A stretch of DNA of 41,787 bases, taken from contig CAJVXR010000004.1 in assembly GCA_913009535.1 (NCBI GenBank), forward strand, positions 1-41,787, written 5' to 3'. Under the pieces are notes generated by a model that was given only the letters and a program-made list of their open reading frames with translations, searched no databases and had not been told where the DNA came from. The DNA comes from an uncultured Flavobacteriales bacterium. GTDB taxonomy: Bacteria > Bacteroidota > Bacteroidia > Flavobacteriales > Flavobacteriaceae. The position numbers and the translations under genes are program-made. Positions 8,076-16,425 of this stretch are shown here, in pieces (within the stretch, counting starts at the first letter, position 1; each line of letters opens with the position of its first letter).

Positions 8076-9050
8076 TTAGTTATTAAAATAATTAGATTCG
8101 TAATTTTGATTAGTGTCATTTCTATACTCAGTCATACTAAAGTCTTTGTGAATTGAGAAACTACCAGTTTCGCCCTTTTTATTTATTGCTATGTATGCTA
8201 CTTGAAAATCTTTGTAGTTACTATTTTTCTTAGAAACTATTCTTTTTATAGCTTCTTCACACGCTCTTTGAGGAGAATAGCCTTTTCTCATTAATTCTAC
8301 TACTAAAAAACTACCAACTGTTTTAACTACTTCTTCACCTAATCCGGTTGCTACAGCACCTCCAACTTCATTATCAATAAATAGGCCTGATCCAATTATT
8401 GGAGAATCCCCAACTCTTCCAGACATTTTATAAGCAAGTCCACTTGTAGTACATCCTCCAGAAATATCTCCATTATTATCAATAGCTAACATCCCTATTG
8501 TATCGTGATTTTCAATATTTATTATTGGCTTATATTTTGAGGTTTTTTTCCAATCTAACCAATTAGCTCTAGATTTTTCAGTTAATAGATTTTCTTCGAG
8601 ATAACCCCGAGAATATGCAAATTTTTCTGCTCCTTCTCCGGCAAGCATTACATGCGGAGTGTCTTCCATTATTTTCCTAGCTACAGAGATTGCATGTGTA
8701 ATATTTTTCAGGAATACAACAGAACCACAATTACCTTCCGAATTCATTATGCACGCGTCTAGAGTTACGTTTCCGTCCCTGTCAGGCAAACCACCTTTTC
8801 CAACTGATTGATTATTTTCATCTGCCTCTTCAACCATGCAGCCTTGTTCTATGGCATCTAAAGAACTTCCACCATTTTTTAAAACTTCCCACGCTTTTTT
8901 AGTAGCATTCTTAACATTCCATGTGGCGATAACTATAGGAGAGTCTTTTAAATCAGTTTGGGTTTCTTTTAAACTTCTAGCAAATGAGCTAGGCATGCCA
9001 ATTGACACTCCTAGCAAAGAACTTTTTTTAAGAAACCCTCTTCTTTTCAT
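8076..9050 (-). CDS. N4-(beta-N-acetylglucosaminyl)-L-asparaginase (glycosylasparaginase), exported
   Basis: This is an Ntn-hydrolase of the T2 family that cleaves the GlcNAc-asparagine link left after glycoprotein breakdown. It is made as a precursor that cuts itself. The self-cleavage site and nucleophile are visible as NHD|TIGMLAID, with Thr184 becoming the N-terminal nucleophile of the beta subunit. Further family blocks are TWNVKNATKKAWEVLKNGGSSLDAIEQG (43-70; family 'TW' start), LDACIMN, GRVGDSPIIGSGLFIDNEVG (211-230) and TGLGEEVV. The N-terminus MKRRGFLKKSSLLGVSIG carries twin arginines and a hydrophobic stretch, a likely Tat signal that places the enzyme in the periplasm. It starts 3 bp after the transporter gene. 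Isoaspartyl peptidase/asparaginase relatives share the fold, but the Trp and Arg-Val-Gly-Asp blocks favour glycosylasparaginase. Confidence 0.88.
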   Translation of the reverse strand: MKRRGFLKKSSLLGVSIGMPSSFARSLKETQTDLKDSPIVIATWNVKNATKKAWEVLKNGGSSLDAIEQGCMVEEADENNQSVGKGGLPDRDGNVTLDACIMNSEGNCGSVVFLKNITHAISVARKIMEDTPHVMLAGEGAEKFAYSRGYLEENLLTEKSRANWLDWKKTSKYKPIINIENHDTIGMLAIDNNGDISGGCTTSGLAYKMSGRVGDSPIIGSGLFIDNEVGGAVATGLGEEVVKTVGSFLVVELMRKGYSPQRACEEAIKRIVSKKNSNYKDFQVAYIAINKKGETGSFSIHKDFSMTEYRNDTNQNYESNYFNN

Positions 9051-9053
9051 TTT

Positions 9054-10700
9054 TTAATTTTCAATTTGACTACCTAATATTTTTTTAGTTAAAAATGCAT
9101 ATATAATTAGATATGCAAAGCATAATACAGCTACCCAATAGGAAGACTGAATTGTAAAAATATCTGCAATCTTTCCCTGAACTGGAGGAATTATCGCACC
9201 ACCTAAAATCATCATTACTAAAAAAGAAGAACCTTGTGAAGTATATTTTCCTAAGCCAGTAATACTTAGCGAGAAAATACAGGGCCACATTATAGAGCAG
9301 AATAACCCACCACTAATAAAAGCAAATAATGCTACTGTTCCTGTTGAAAATAGCCCTATTAACATTGCTACTAATCCAAACATACTAAATATTTTTAGCG
9401 TAGATATTGCATTGTCTTTAGCAAGGAAAAATCCTATTATTTGTATAGCTACTATTATTGAAAATATTATTATCTCGTTCAACGAATAACTACCATAATT
9501 AACTAAAACAATAACTCCAAAAGCTATATACGGAACTATTATTAAAAGAACTTTTTTCAACCCCTCTGTCGGATTGAAAACGCTAATTGCACCTGTCCAC
9601 CTTCCTATCATTAAACCTCCCCAATATAATGAGATATATTTTGCAATTCCTGTATCACTTAGTGCAGTTAATCCTAGTCCGTTTAAATTATTTACTTTAT
9701 CAGTAACTAACTTTAAAACTTCTCCTAAATTACTTTGAATGGTAACCTCCACACCTACATAAGTAAATATAGCTATCATACCTAAAGCAAGTTGTGGGTA
9801 TTGTAAAGCTCCCCATCCTTCAGAACTTGATGAAGATTTTACATAAGCGTAGTAAATACAACCTAAAACACTAACTAAGGAAATGATTAAAACAAATAAT
9901 CTTTGATATTCTAAAGCTTCTTTGGCAACTTCAGTAATTGGTTCTGGAGTTGAATAAGTATAAAAAACCCACCCAAAGCATAAGACCATGATAACAGTTA
10001 AAAAAATTAATAAATTCATTGCTTTATTGGCAGGTTCAAATGGTTCTTCTGTTTTACCTTCAGGCAAACTTTTCGAAAAATAGAAAACTGCTGCACATAC
10101 TAAAAAGAGAACGGCAACTCCAAGATATAAACTTTGCATTTTTGAAAATTCAGCAGTTCCATCTCCAGATAATGTTCCGAAAATTACAAAAGCAACTGCT
10201 AAAGGCCCTATAGTTGTTCCAAATGAATTTACACCACCCGCAAGATTTAATCTTGATGATCCTGATTTAGGGTCCCCAAGTGACACTGCAAATGGATTTG
10301 CACCTGTTTGCTGTAAAGAAAAGCCTAACCCCACAACAAATAAGGCAATTAAGACATAATAGAATACTTCTGTTTGTCCTGGCTCTGATCCGTTTATAGC
10401 TGGATACATAATTAAGGCACCAACTGTTGATATCAGTAATCCGTATATGATTCCTTTTTTATAACCCCAATTATTAAAAATATCTTTTTTTCTTTGGCTT
10501 GAAACTATAAAAAGTATTAATGCTCCAATGTAATATGCTCCATAAAATGCAAAATCTACTAATTGAGATTGAAATTGATCGATATTGAAATAAGTTTTAC
10601 AAAATGGAATAAAAACTCCATTTGAAGCGCCGATGAATCCCCAGAAAAAAAAGACACTTACCAAAGTGGCAAGAGCAGGGTTGTTAGTTTGAATTTTCAT
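9054..10700 (-). CDS. Sugar permease of the major facilitator superfamily (FHS/FucP-like)
   Basis: The product is a polytopic membrane protein of 548 residues with about 12-14 hydrophobic segments. The N-terminal block [18 protein letters not shown]...[19 protein letters not shown] resembles the fucose/glucose-galactose:H+ symporters, where F-Q-S-x-L-V-D-x-A-F-Y-G is characteristic. Another family feature is [19 protein letters not shown]. It is longer than FucP (about 440), as in other Bacteroidota members with a longer central region. I chose ATG 10700 ([13 protein letters not shown]) because the 21 codons upstream of it, reaching to an ATG at 10763, encode a polar non-conserved sequence. 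The gene directly precedes the glycosylasparaginase, so an amino sugar such as GlcNAc is a reasonable substrate guess, but the sequence does not show it. Confidence 0.85.
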   Translation of the reverse strand: MKIQTNNPALATLVSVFFFWGFIGASNGVFIPFCKTYFNIDQFQSQLVDFAFYGAYYIGALILFIVSSQRKKDIFNNWGYKKGIIYGLLISTVGALIMYPAINGSEPGQTEVFYYVLIALFVVGLGFSLQQTGANPFAVSLGDPKSGSSRLNLAGGVNSFGTTIGPLAVAFVIFGTLSGDGTAEFSKMQSLYLGVAVLFLVCAAVFYFSKSLPEGKTEEPFEPANKAMNLLIFLTVIMVLCFGWVFYTYSTPEPITEVAKEALEYQRLFVLIISLVSVLGCIYYAYVKSSSSSEGWGALQYPQLALGMIAIFTYVGVEVTIQSNLGEVLKLVTDKVNNLNGLGLTALSDTGIAKYISLYWGGLMIGRWTGAISVFNPTEGLKKVLLIIVPYIAFGVIVLVNYGSYSLNEIIIFSIIVAIQIIGFFLAKDNAISTLKIFSMFGLVAMLIGLFSTGTVALFAFISGGLFCSIMWPCIFSLSITGLGKYTSQGSSFLVMMILGGAIIPPVQGKIADIFTIQSSYWVAVLCFAYLIIYAFLTKKILGSQIEN

Positions 10701-10805
10701 AAAAATAAATTTTAGATTTGTTTGTTGTCTAAAATAAGTAAAGCATTTAAGATTATTTAACATTTTTTTAATTAAATATTAATTAAACATCAACATTTAT
10801 AAACA

Positions 10806-10813
10806 TATATTTG
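10806..10813 (+). promoter_or_regulatory. Candidate -7 box before the metallophosphoesterase gene
   Basis: TATATTTG matches TAnnTTTG and ends 9 bases before the ATG at 10823, in the divergent gap with the MFS gene. The expected -33 position has no TTG. If used, the mRNA leader would be only a few bases long. Confidence 0.4.
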
Positions 10814-10822
10814 CGCTAAACC

Positions 10823-12031
10823 ATGAACTGGATATTATTTTTTATATTTATTTTCTTTATTGATTTTTATTCTTATAAATCAATAAAAAACATTAACAAA
10901 AGTAAAATTTTAAAATATTCGTATTTTATTACATCGCTTTTTGTTGTCTTTTATTTTTTTCTTGAATACAAGATTCAACCAAATGGTTATAGTAAATCTT
11001 TATCATTAGGACTTTTGATTGCATTTTACAGTCCAAAATTTATATTAGTATTATTTAACTTAACTGAAGATGTTTTCAGATTTTTAATAGCTGTATACAA
11101 TCGCTTACGCAAACGTAATATGGTTATAAAATTACCCTCCAGGCGAAAGTTTATTAGTAAGTTAGGTATTGGACTGGCATCCATTCCTTTTGTCAGTTTA
11201 AATCTTGGGATGGTTTGGGGTAAAAACAATATCAAAGTTCTTAATTACACATTATTTTTTGATAACCTCCCTTCTTCTTTTGACGGATTTAAATTAACCC
11301 AGATTAGTGACCTTCACGCTGGTAACTTAGATAATTTAGATGATTTAGAGCGAACTGTTAAATTAATAAATTCACAAAATTCTGATGTTATCTTTTTCAC
11401 CGGAGACTTAGTCAACAACGAGGCTGATGAGTTAATTCCTTGGATAACTACTCTTTCCAAGTTAAGCGCCAAAGATGGAGTTTATTCTATATTAGGAAAT
11501 CATGACTATGGAGATTACCGCTCATGGCCAACAGAGTTAGAAAAAAAGAAGAATTTCGCCAAATTAAAAAAATATCAAAAAAAAATAGGCTTTGATTTAA
11601 TATTAAATGACAGTAGGTTTATTTACAAAGGTGGTCAAAAGTTAGCTATTGTAGGAGTCGAAAATTGGTCTAATGCATTTAGAAAATATGCAGATTTATC
11701 ATTAGCTACTAAAAAAATAAAGTCATCAGATTTTAAAATATTACTCAGTCATGACCCAACACATTGGCAGGAAAAAATTCTTCAGGGTGAAGATGATTAT
11801 CCATTAACTCTAAGTGGTCACACCCATGGTGGTCAATTTGGAATAGAAATACCTGGTTATTTAAAATGGAGCCCTGTAAAGTGGAGGTATAAATATTGGG
11901 CGGGGATTTATAAAGAAAAAAATAAATACTTAAATGTCAATAGAGGCCTTGGAACTACAGCAGTTCCAGGAAGGGTAGGGATATGGCCAGAAATTTCTGT
12001 AATCACCTTAAAATCATCAAATAACGTATAA
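10823..12031 (+). CDS. Membrane-anchored calcineurin-like metallophosphoesterase (YaeI-like)
   Basis: The 402-residue protein has membrane segments in the first ~90 residues, a basic linker, and a further hydrophobic segment at about 113-130 behind RRKF. A phosphoesterase domain starts near residue 140. The metal-binding motifs are all present: ISDLHAGN (D163, H165), FTGDLVNNEA, LGNHDYGDY, LLSHDP and LSGHTHGGQFG. This set is typical of YaeI/YkuE-type phosphodiesterases. Some relatives (LpxG/YaeI types) act on UDP-diacylglucosamine or other phospho-lipids, but the substrate here is unknown. The divergent neighbour is the MFS transporter; thioredoxin-like follows after 53 bp with its own possible -7 box. 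Confidence 0.88.
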   Translation: MNWILFFIFIFFIDFYSYKSIKNINKSKILKYSYFITSLFVVFYFFLEYKIQPNGYSKSLSLGLLIAFYSPKFILVLFNLTEDVFRFLIAVYNRLRKRNMVIKLPSRRKFISKLGIGLASIPFVSLNLGMVWGKNNIKVLNYTLFFDNLPSSFDGFKLTQISDLHAGNLDNLDDLERTVKLINSQNSDVIFFTGDLVNNEADELIPWITTLSKLSAKDGVYSILGNHDYGDYRSWPTELEKKKNFAKLKKYQKKIGFDLILNDSRFIYKGGQKLAIVGVENWSNAFRKYADLSLATKKIKSSDFKILLSHDPTHWQEKILQGEDDYPLTLSGHTHGGQFGIEIPGYLKWSPVKWRYKYWAGIYKEKNKYLNVNRGLGTTAVPGRVGIWPEISVITLKSSNNV

Positions 12032-12045
12032 TCCCCTGGAAATGT

Positions 12046-12053
12046 TATATTTG
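12046..12053 (+). promoter_or_regulatory. Candidate -7 box before the thioredoxin-like gene
   Basis: TATATTTG lies 31 bases before the ATG at 12085 in a 53-bp gap. It matches TAnnTTTG; no TTG is found 17-21 bases upstream. Confidence 0.45.
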
Positions 12054-12084
12054 TATAATCTTAATTGATTTAAAACTTTAAGTT

Positions 12085-12381
12085 ATGTCAAAATTTGGAG
12101 AGTTAATTGATGTGGAAGTTCCTGTACTACTTGAGTTCTTCACACAGTGGGATGAAACCTCAAATAGCATGCATCCAGTATTAAAGGATGTTGCTGCAGC
12201 TATTGGTGATAAGGCAAAAGTCATTAAGATTGATGTAGATAAAAATAACGATTTAGCTGAGGCACTTAGGATAAAAGGACTACCTACTTTTATTATTTAC
12301 AAGGATGGAGAAATGAAGTGGAGACAAAGTGGCGTTGAAGATGCTAATACTCTAATTGGTAGAATTCAAGAATATATTTAA
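12085..12381 (+). CDS. Thioredoxin-fold protein without active-site cysteines
   Basis: The 98-residue product aligns with thioredoxin over its whole length: PVLLEFFTQW (13-22), MHPVLKDVA (29-37), KVIKIDVDKN (45-54), RIKGLPTFIIYKDGE (62-76) with the cis-proline P67, and a final helix. In place of the W-C-G-P-C site it reads W22-D-E-T-S, and the protein contains no cysteine at all. It therefore cannot act as a dithiol reductant. Conservation of the cis-Pro loop suggests a binding or chaperone role. Similar cysteine-less thioredoxin homologues are, to my recollection, found in other Flavobacteriia. The gene stops 4 bp from the convergent DUF2723 gene, and no terminator hairpin is seen between them. 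Confidence 0.88.
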   Translation: MSKFGELIDVEVPVLLEFFTQWDETSNSMHPVLKDVAAAIGDKAKVIKIDVDKNNDLAEALRIKGLPTFIIYKDGEMKWRQSGVEDANTLIGRIQEYI

Positions 12382-12385
12382 AATA

Positions 12386-15300
12386 TTATTCTTTTCCAAT
12401 AAACAATTCCAAATACGAATTAAACTCTTCCATCTCTTTTTCTAAAAAATCGCCATCTTCGTGAGATATAATGACTCCAACTAAAGATCTGTATCTTTCA
12501 ATATCAGTGTATATTTCTTCAGCATATTTGTTTTTGTTTTCATCTTTCAAATTGCTAAAATAAAAGAGGTTTTCTTGATATTTATTGGATATTTCTAAAA
12601 ATAAATTTCTAGCTTTTTCATTACTACCAACCTTGTAATAAGATTCAATGTAAGGCTCTAAAAGTGTGTAATACCCAAATATGCTCACTGGCATATTTTT
12701 CATTATAATATCGGTTATCTCTTCTGCTTTATCTAATTGATTTTCTAGAATAAGCTGATTTATTAATCTTGAAACGTTACTTCGATAAGTAATACTATTT
12801 TTCCTAGATTCAACATCAAAATAAATATCCATACTTCCTTTTGTTCCCCAATCCCAGCTTTTAACCATAGGGTACATTTTTTCTGTATTAACCCTACCCA
12901 TTTCATATGGATTTGATTGATCAATAGGAGTCTTAATTGGCACTAATTTATAGCACAAACCTTCAAGCTGTAAATAATCTTTCATCCATAAATAATCTTC
13001 ATCCCCAAAAGAACCACCTGTAAAGTAAATCGGTCTTTCCCAATTGTTTTCTGCGATAATATCTAACATTAATAATCTGTTTTTGTAAAGTGCTTGCCCT
13101 TTAATTTTAATAACTATTTCATCAACAATCTGATCTTCTAAACTACTGTCTACTATGTTGTTTTTAATTACTGACTTTTTATCTACAGGGATACTAATAC
13201 TTTCAGTTGGTAAATAATTTGCATTTAAATCTTGTTCTCTTAGGTAAGTAGTTTCATATCCTTGTTTTTGAAGTAAACTCTTATACTTATATTTTTTATC
13301 ATCTTCTGTAACAAATTTTATCATTTTCTTTATATCAACGGTATCTAATGTGGTAACTTCTTTGATAATATAATCTCTGGTGCCATACCTGTACTTTTCG
13401 TGTGATAAAGATGAGGGAATAGGCTCGCTATCATATGCTTTTCTTTTCATCTGGTCTATATACCAATCGGTAGCAAAAAGGCTAGTATTTAAAACACGAA
13501 CGTCTGTTCTAATTCCTTCAATTTCTTGTGCATACCATAAAGGGAATGTATCATTATCACCAATGGTAAACAAAATTGAATTTGGTTCACACGATTCTAA
13601 GTACTTTTTTGCCATCGAATATGCTGTATACCTGCCAGATCTATCATGATCATCCCAGTTACTACTAGCGAGGTTAATAGGGAGTATTAAAATAAAAATT
13701 GGTACTGCTAATATTTTAATAAATTTTGAATTTATAAGTTTATTTAGATAGCTAGTAATACTAAATACTCCAAAACCTATCCACATTGAATAAACATAGA
13801 ATGAGCCAACAACGGAGTAGTCTCTTTCTCTAGGTTCAAAGGGCCTTACATTTGTGTATACTTGTATGGCAATCCCAGTGAATATAAAAAAGACTAACAT
13901 TGTCCAAAACAACTCTTTATCTCTGTTATACAAAAAATAGAATCCTATTAAACCAATAATAAAAGGAATCATGTAAAGCTTATTTCTTGATTTATTATCC
14001 ACTACTTCAGAAGGTAAATTATCTTGACTTAACCCTAGATGAATTTCATCTAAAAAATTAATTCCACTAATCCAATTTCCATGCATATCCATTTTACCCT
14101 GAATGTCATCTTGTCTTCCACTAAAATTCCACATAAAATACCTCCAGTACATATAACCTAACTGGTACTGAATTAGATATGTAATATTGCTGATTATTGA
14201 AGGTTTCTCTATGTCTAAGTATTGACCATAGGTTTTTAAAAAATTGTGGTGATCTTCATAATTAACATCTCCTTCGTAAGTTCTTTTTTTAAAATCACTT
14301 ACTAATTGTAATAACTCTTTGGCTTCTGGTTGATTTTTGTATTTATTTTTAATCTCATAATTTAAGAACCCTGTATACCTAAGATAATTTGAAGCATGCG
14401 TTGAACTCCACATTCTTGGTAGTATTGATGCTTGTTTACTGTTAAAGTTTTGAGTAGCATTTTTGTAGTTATTTACAATAATATATTTGCTATTAACTAA
14501 GTCTTTTTCATATTTTGGCTTATCATCTTTATATGGATTTTCCTCATCTAGTCCAGAATATTGATCAGTAAACAAAGGTCCATAAAACAAGTGTGTTTTG
14601 GGATACTGTTCTAGGTTGTAATATGCTAAAAGTTCTCTTGCATTAGAAGGATCATTTTCATTTATAACAACGTCTGCATTTGCTCTTATTGGAAGCATAA
14701 TCCATGACGAAAACCCTATTAAAATAAATAAAACACAAAGCACAATTGTGTTAAGTGTTTTTAAATTCTTTTTAATTGTGTAGTTTATAGTATAATAGAA
14801 AAAAGCGATTAATAGAAGTCCTGCAATTATTGTTCCAGAGTTAAAAGGAAGACCTACAGAATTTACAAAAAACACTTCCAATAGACTGAAATAAAGTAAA
14901 ATATTAGGAGCCAAAAGTTTAAATACAAACATTAAAATTCCAACTACAAAAATATTAGCTATGATGAACTTTTTTATTGTAATTGGTTTATAGTTTTTAA
15001 AGAAATAAATCAATCCTATTGCTGGAATTGTTAGTAAGCCCATAAAATGAACACCAAATGATAGTCCAACGATAAAACTAATTAATATGAGCCATCTGTT
15101 ACCTCTTGGCAAATGCATCTCCTGCTCCCATTTTAAGCCCAAATAAAATAATGCAGACATTATTAGCGTTGCCATTGCATATACTTCTGTCTCGACAGCA
15201 TTAAACCAGAAAGTATCAGTAAACATAAATGATAAACTTGCAACACTAGAACTTAAAAGAATTATGAAATTATTATCTCCTTTGGTATCAATTTTTGATG

Positions 15301-15619
15301 ATATTTTTGAAAGTAATATGCTAACTGACCAAAACATAAAAAGAATTGTAAATGCGCTAGCTACCCCACTCATCAAATTCATTATGTACCCAATTTGTGA
15401 TGGTTCAACTGCAAAAATTGAGAAAAAGGCACCTAACATTTGAAAAAGAGGAGCTCCTGGAGGATGTCCAACTTGTAGCTTTGATGCTGTAAGGATGTAT
15501 TCACCAGAGTCCCAAAAGCTAACAGTTGGTTCGGCTGTAACAGCATATACAATAACAGCTATAGTAAAACACAACCACCCTAAAATTTTGTTCCATTGCT
15601 TAAAGCTAATATCACTCAT
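12386..15619 (-). CDS. DUF2723 family membrane protein (protein O-mannosyltransferase-like, TMEM260-like)
   Basis: The 1077-residue protein carries the DUF2723 signature near its N-terminus: AEPTVSFWDSGEYILTASKL (29-48) followed by QVGHPPGAPLFQMLGAFF. The acidic residue in WDSGE sits in the first periplasmic loop, as in GT-C fold glycosyltransferases such as PMT. About ten or more membrane segments follow in the first half, broken by a long soluble insertion around residues 330-530. After another set of segments (ending near 655) comes a soluble C-terminal domain with FTIGDNDTFPLWYAQEIEG and NRLLMLDIIAENNWERPIYF. Bacteroidota modify periplasmic and surface proteins with O-glycans, and a role in such transfer is plausible but inferred. 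It is transcribed divergently from tRNA-Gln. Confidence 0.88.
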   Translation of the reverse strand: MSDISFKQWNKILGWLCFTIAVIVYAVTAEPTVSFWDSGEYILTASKLQVGHPPGAPLFQMLGAFFSIFAVEPSQIGYIMNLMSGVASAFTILFMFWSVSILLSKISSKIDTKGDNNFIILLSSSVASLSFMFTDTFWFNAVETEVYAMATLIMSALFYLGLKWEQEMHLPRGNRWLILISFIVGLSFGVHFMGLLTIPAIGLIYFFKNYKPITIKKFIIANIFVVGILMFVFKLLAPNILLYFSLLEVFFVNSVGLPFNSGTIIAGLLLIAFFYYTINYTIKKNLKTLNTIVLCVLFILIGFSSWIMLPIRANADVVINENDPSNARELLAYYNLEQYPKTHLFYGPLFTDQYSGLDEENPYKDDKPKYEKDLVNSKYIIVNNYKNATQNFNSKQASILPRMWSSTHASNYLRYTGFLNYEIKNKYKNQPEAKELLQLVSDFKKRTYEGDVNYEDHHNFLKTYGQYLDIEKPSIISNITYLIQYQLGYMYWRYFMWNFSGRQDDIQGKMDMHGNWISGINFLDEIHLGLSQDNLPSEVVDNKSRNKLYMIPFIIGLIGFYFLYNRDKELFWTMLVFFIFTGIAIQVYTNVRPFEPRERDYSVVGSFYVYSMWIGFGVFSITSYLNKLINSKFIKILAVPIFILILPINLASSNWDDHDRSGRYTAYSMAKKYLESCEPNSILFTIGDNDTFPLWYAQEIEGIRTDVRVLNTSLFATDWYIDQMKRKAYDSEPIPSSLSHEKYRYGTRDYIIKEVTTLDTVDIKKMIKFVTEDDKKYKYKSLLQKQGYETTYLREQDLNANYLPTESISIPVDKKSVIKNNIVDSSLEDQIVDEIVIKIKGQALYKNRLLMLDIIAENNWERPIYFTGGSFGDEDYLWMKDYLQLEGLCYKLVPIKTPIDQSNPYEMGRVNTEKMYPMVKSWDWGTKGSMDIYFDVESRKNSITYRSNVSRLINQLILENQLDKAEEITDIIMKNMPVSIFGYYTLLEPYIESYYKVGSNEKARNLFLEISNKYQENLFYFSNLKDENKNKYAEEIYTDIERYRSLVGVIISHEDGDFLEKEMEEFNSYLELFIGKE

Positions 15620-15636
15620 AAAATTATTTTAAATGT

Positions 15637-15644
15637 CAAATTTA
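15637..15644 (-). promoter_or_regulatory. Candidate -7 box before the DUF2723 gene
   Basis: The minus strand reads TAAATTTG, matching TAnnTTTG, 17 bases before the ATG at 15619. Only a weak CTG stands 17 bases upstream as a -33 element. Confidence 0.45.
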
Positions 15645-15708
15645 ATGATAAAAATTATACACAGTAATTATTAACAATTATTTAATAAAAATTTATTTTT
15701 TAAAAATT

Positions 15709-15739
15709 CTTGTTAAAATGAAAGATTGTTATAAATTTG
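15709..15739 (+). promoter_or_regulatory. Promoter of tRNA-Gln (CTTG-N19-TAAATTTG)
   Basis: A -33 box (TTG at 15710-15712) and a -7 box TAAATTTG (15732-15739) are separated by 19 bases, a full match to the Bacteroidota promoter. The tRNA 5' end lies 13 bases after the -7 box, so the primary transcript would have a very short 5' extension. rimP-nusA-infB may be reached by readthrough from here. Confidence 0.75.
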
Positions 15740-15752
15740 CACGCTCAGCAAT

Positions 15753-15825
15753 TGGCCTATGGTGTAACTGGTAACACGTCTGTTTTTGGTGCAGAAGAGT
15801 CTAGGTTCGAAACCTAGTGGGCCAA
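15753..15825 (+). tRNA. tRNA-Gln (anticodon TTG)
   Basis: This 73-base sequence folds into a complete cloverleaf. Acceptor arms TGGCCTA (15753-15759) and TGGGCCA (15818-15824) pair with one G-T wobble, and A15825 is the discriminator. The anticodon stem TCTGT/GCAGA encloses the loop TTTTGGT, giving anticodon TTG, which reads CAA. The T arm CTAGG-TTCGAAA-CCTAG is perfect. The 3' CCA is not encoded. The U1-A72 pair at the acceptor end is typical of bacterial tRNA-Gln. The gene lies just upstream of rimP, recalling the tRNA that heads the nusA operon in E. coli (metY). Confidence 0.95.
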
Positions 15826-15878
15826 CTGATTAAGTTTTTAAAAGTTTCTTGTTGAAGGAAACCTTTAAGAATAAAAAT

Positions 15879-15894
15879 TAAATTTGTATATTTG
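15879..15894 (+). promoter_or_regulatory. Two overlapping -7 boxes upstream of rimP
   Basis: TAAATTTG (15879-15886) runs directly into TATATTTG (15887-15894), both exact TAnnTTTG matches, 60-75 bases before the rimP ATG. A TTG at 15852-15854 is 24 bases from the first box, longer than usual. They would start a transcript just ahead of the leader hairpin at 15921-15941. Confidence 0.45.
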
Positions 15895-15920
15895 CATCTT
15901 TAATTATTAGAAATGATCAT

Positions 15921-15946
15921 GAGGGGACTAAAAGTCCCCTCTTTTT
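15921..15946 (+). terminator. Terminator-like hairpin in the leader of rimP-nusA-infB
   Basis: Arms GAGGGGACT (15921-15929) and AGTCCCCTC (15933-15941) are perfectly complementary over 9 bp with an AAA loop, and are followed by TTTTT. This is an intrinsic-terminator structure and by far the most GC-rich element in the neighbourhood. It ends 8 bases before the rimP start codon at 15955. A terminator between tRNA-Gln and rimP could end the tRNA transcript. Because it also lies downstream of the -7 boxes at 15879-15894 and NusA itself modulates hairpin-dependent termination, feedback control of the operon by attenuation is a fair hypothesis. Confidence 0.75.
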
Positions 15947-15954
15947 ATAGAATT

Positions 15955-16416
15955 ATGTTTAGAAATATCGTTGAAGAATTACTTGAGACAAGTTTATCGG
16001 AGAGAAAAGACTTGTTTTTAACAGAGTTTGAAATACTTTCTGGTAACAAAATTAGAATTGTTATAGATGGTGATAATGGTGTTTTAGTTGGAGACTGCAT
16101 GTATATTAGTCGTGCCATAGAACACAATATAGATAGAGAAGAACATGATTTTTCTCTAGAAGTAAGTTCTGCTGGTGCATCCGCGGCTTTGACTATAAAT
16201 AGACAATTTGTCAAAAATATAGGTAGAGTTTTAAATGTTAAGACTGAAAATAATGATTACGAAGCTGAGTTAGTAGATGCTACTGAGCATGAAATAAAAT
16301 TAAAATGGAAGCAACGCGAGCCTAAGAAAATTGGTAAGGGTAAAGTAACCGTTGAAAAACAAATTAATATCTCTTACAAAGAGATAAAAGAAGCAAAAGT
16401 AAAAATTAAATTTTAA
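15955..16416 (+). CDS. rimP: Ribosome maturation factor RimP
   Basis: RimP assists 30S maturation. The 153-residue product shows EILSGNKIRIVIDGDNGVLVGDCMYISRAIEHNID and then DFSLEVSSAGASAALTINRQFVKNIGRVLNV, which correspond to the family blocks for the strand with 'V-x-I-D' and the 'LEVSSPG' turn. Here the proline of that turn is alanine. I chose ATG 15955 (MFRNIVEELLE) instead of the in-frame ATG at 15913 because the region between them is the perfect GC hairpin and its T-run. nusA follows after 9 bp across a TAATATTATATT linker. Confidence 0.92.
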   Translation: MFRNIVEELLETSLSERKDLFLTEFEILSGNKIRIVIDGDNGVLVGDCMYISRAIEHNIDREEHDFSLEVSSAGASAALTINRQFVKNIGRVLNVKTENNDYEAELVDATEHEIKLKWKQREPKKIGKGKVTVEKQINISYKEIKEAKVKIKF

Positions 16417-16425
16417 TATTATATT

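Noticed and set aside
10701..10763. 21-residue longer N-terminus of the sugar permease (ATG 10763).
   Set aside because: Polar and aromatic sequence unlike the family; [13 protein letters not shown] at 10700 directly precedes the first membrane segment.
15913..15954. Upstream in-frame ATG for rimP at 15913.
   Set aside because: The extension would be encoded by the perfect terminator-like hairpin and its T-run, and is not part of the RimP family; ATG 15955 fits better.
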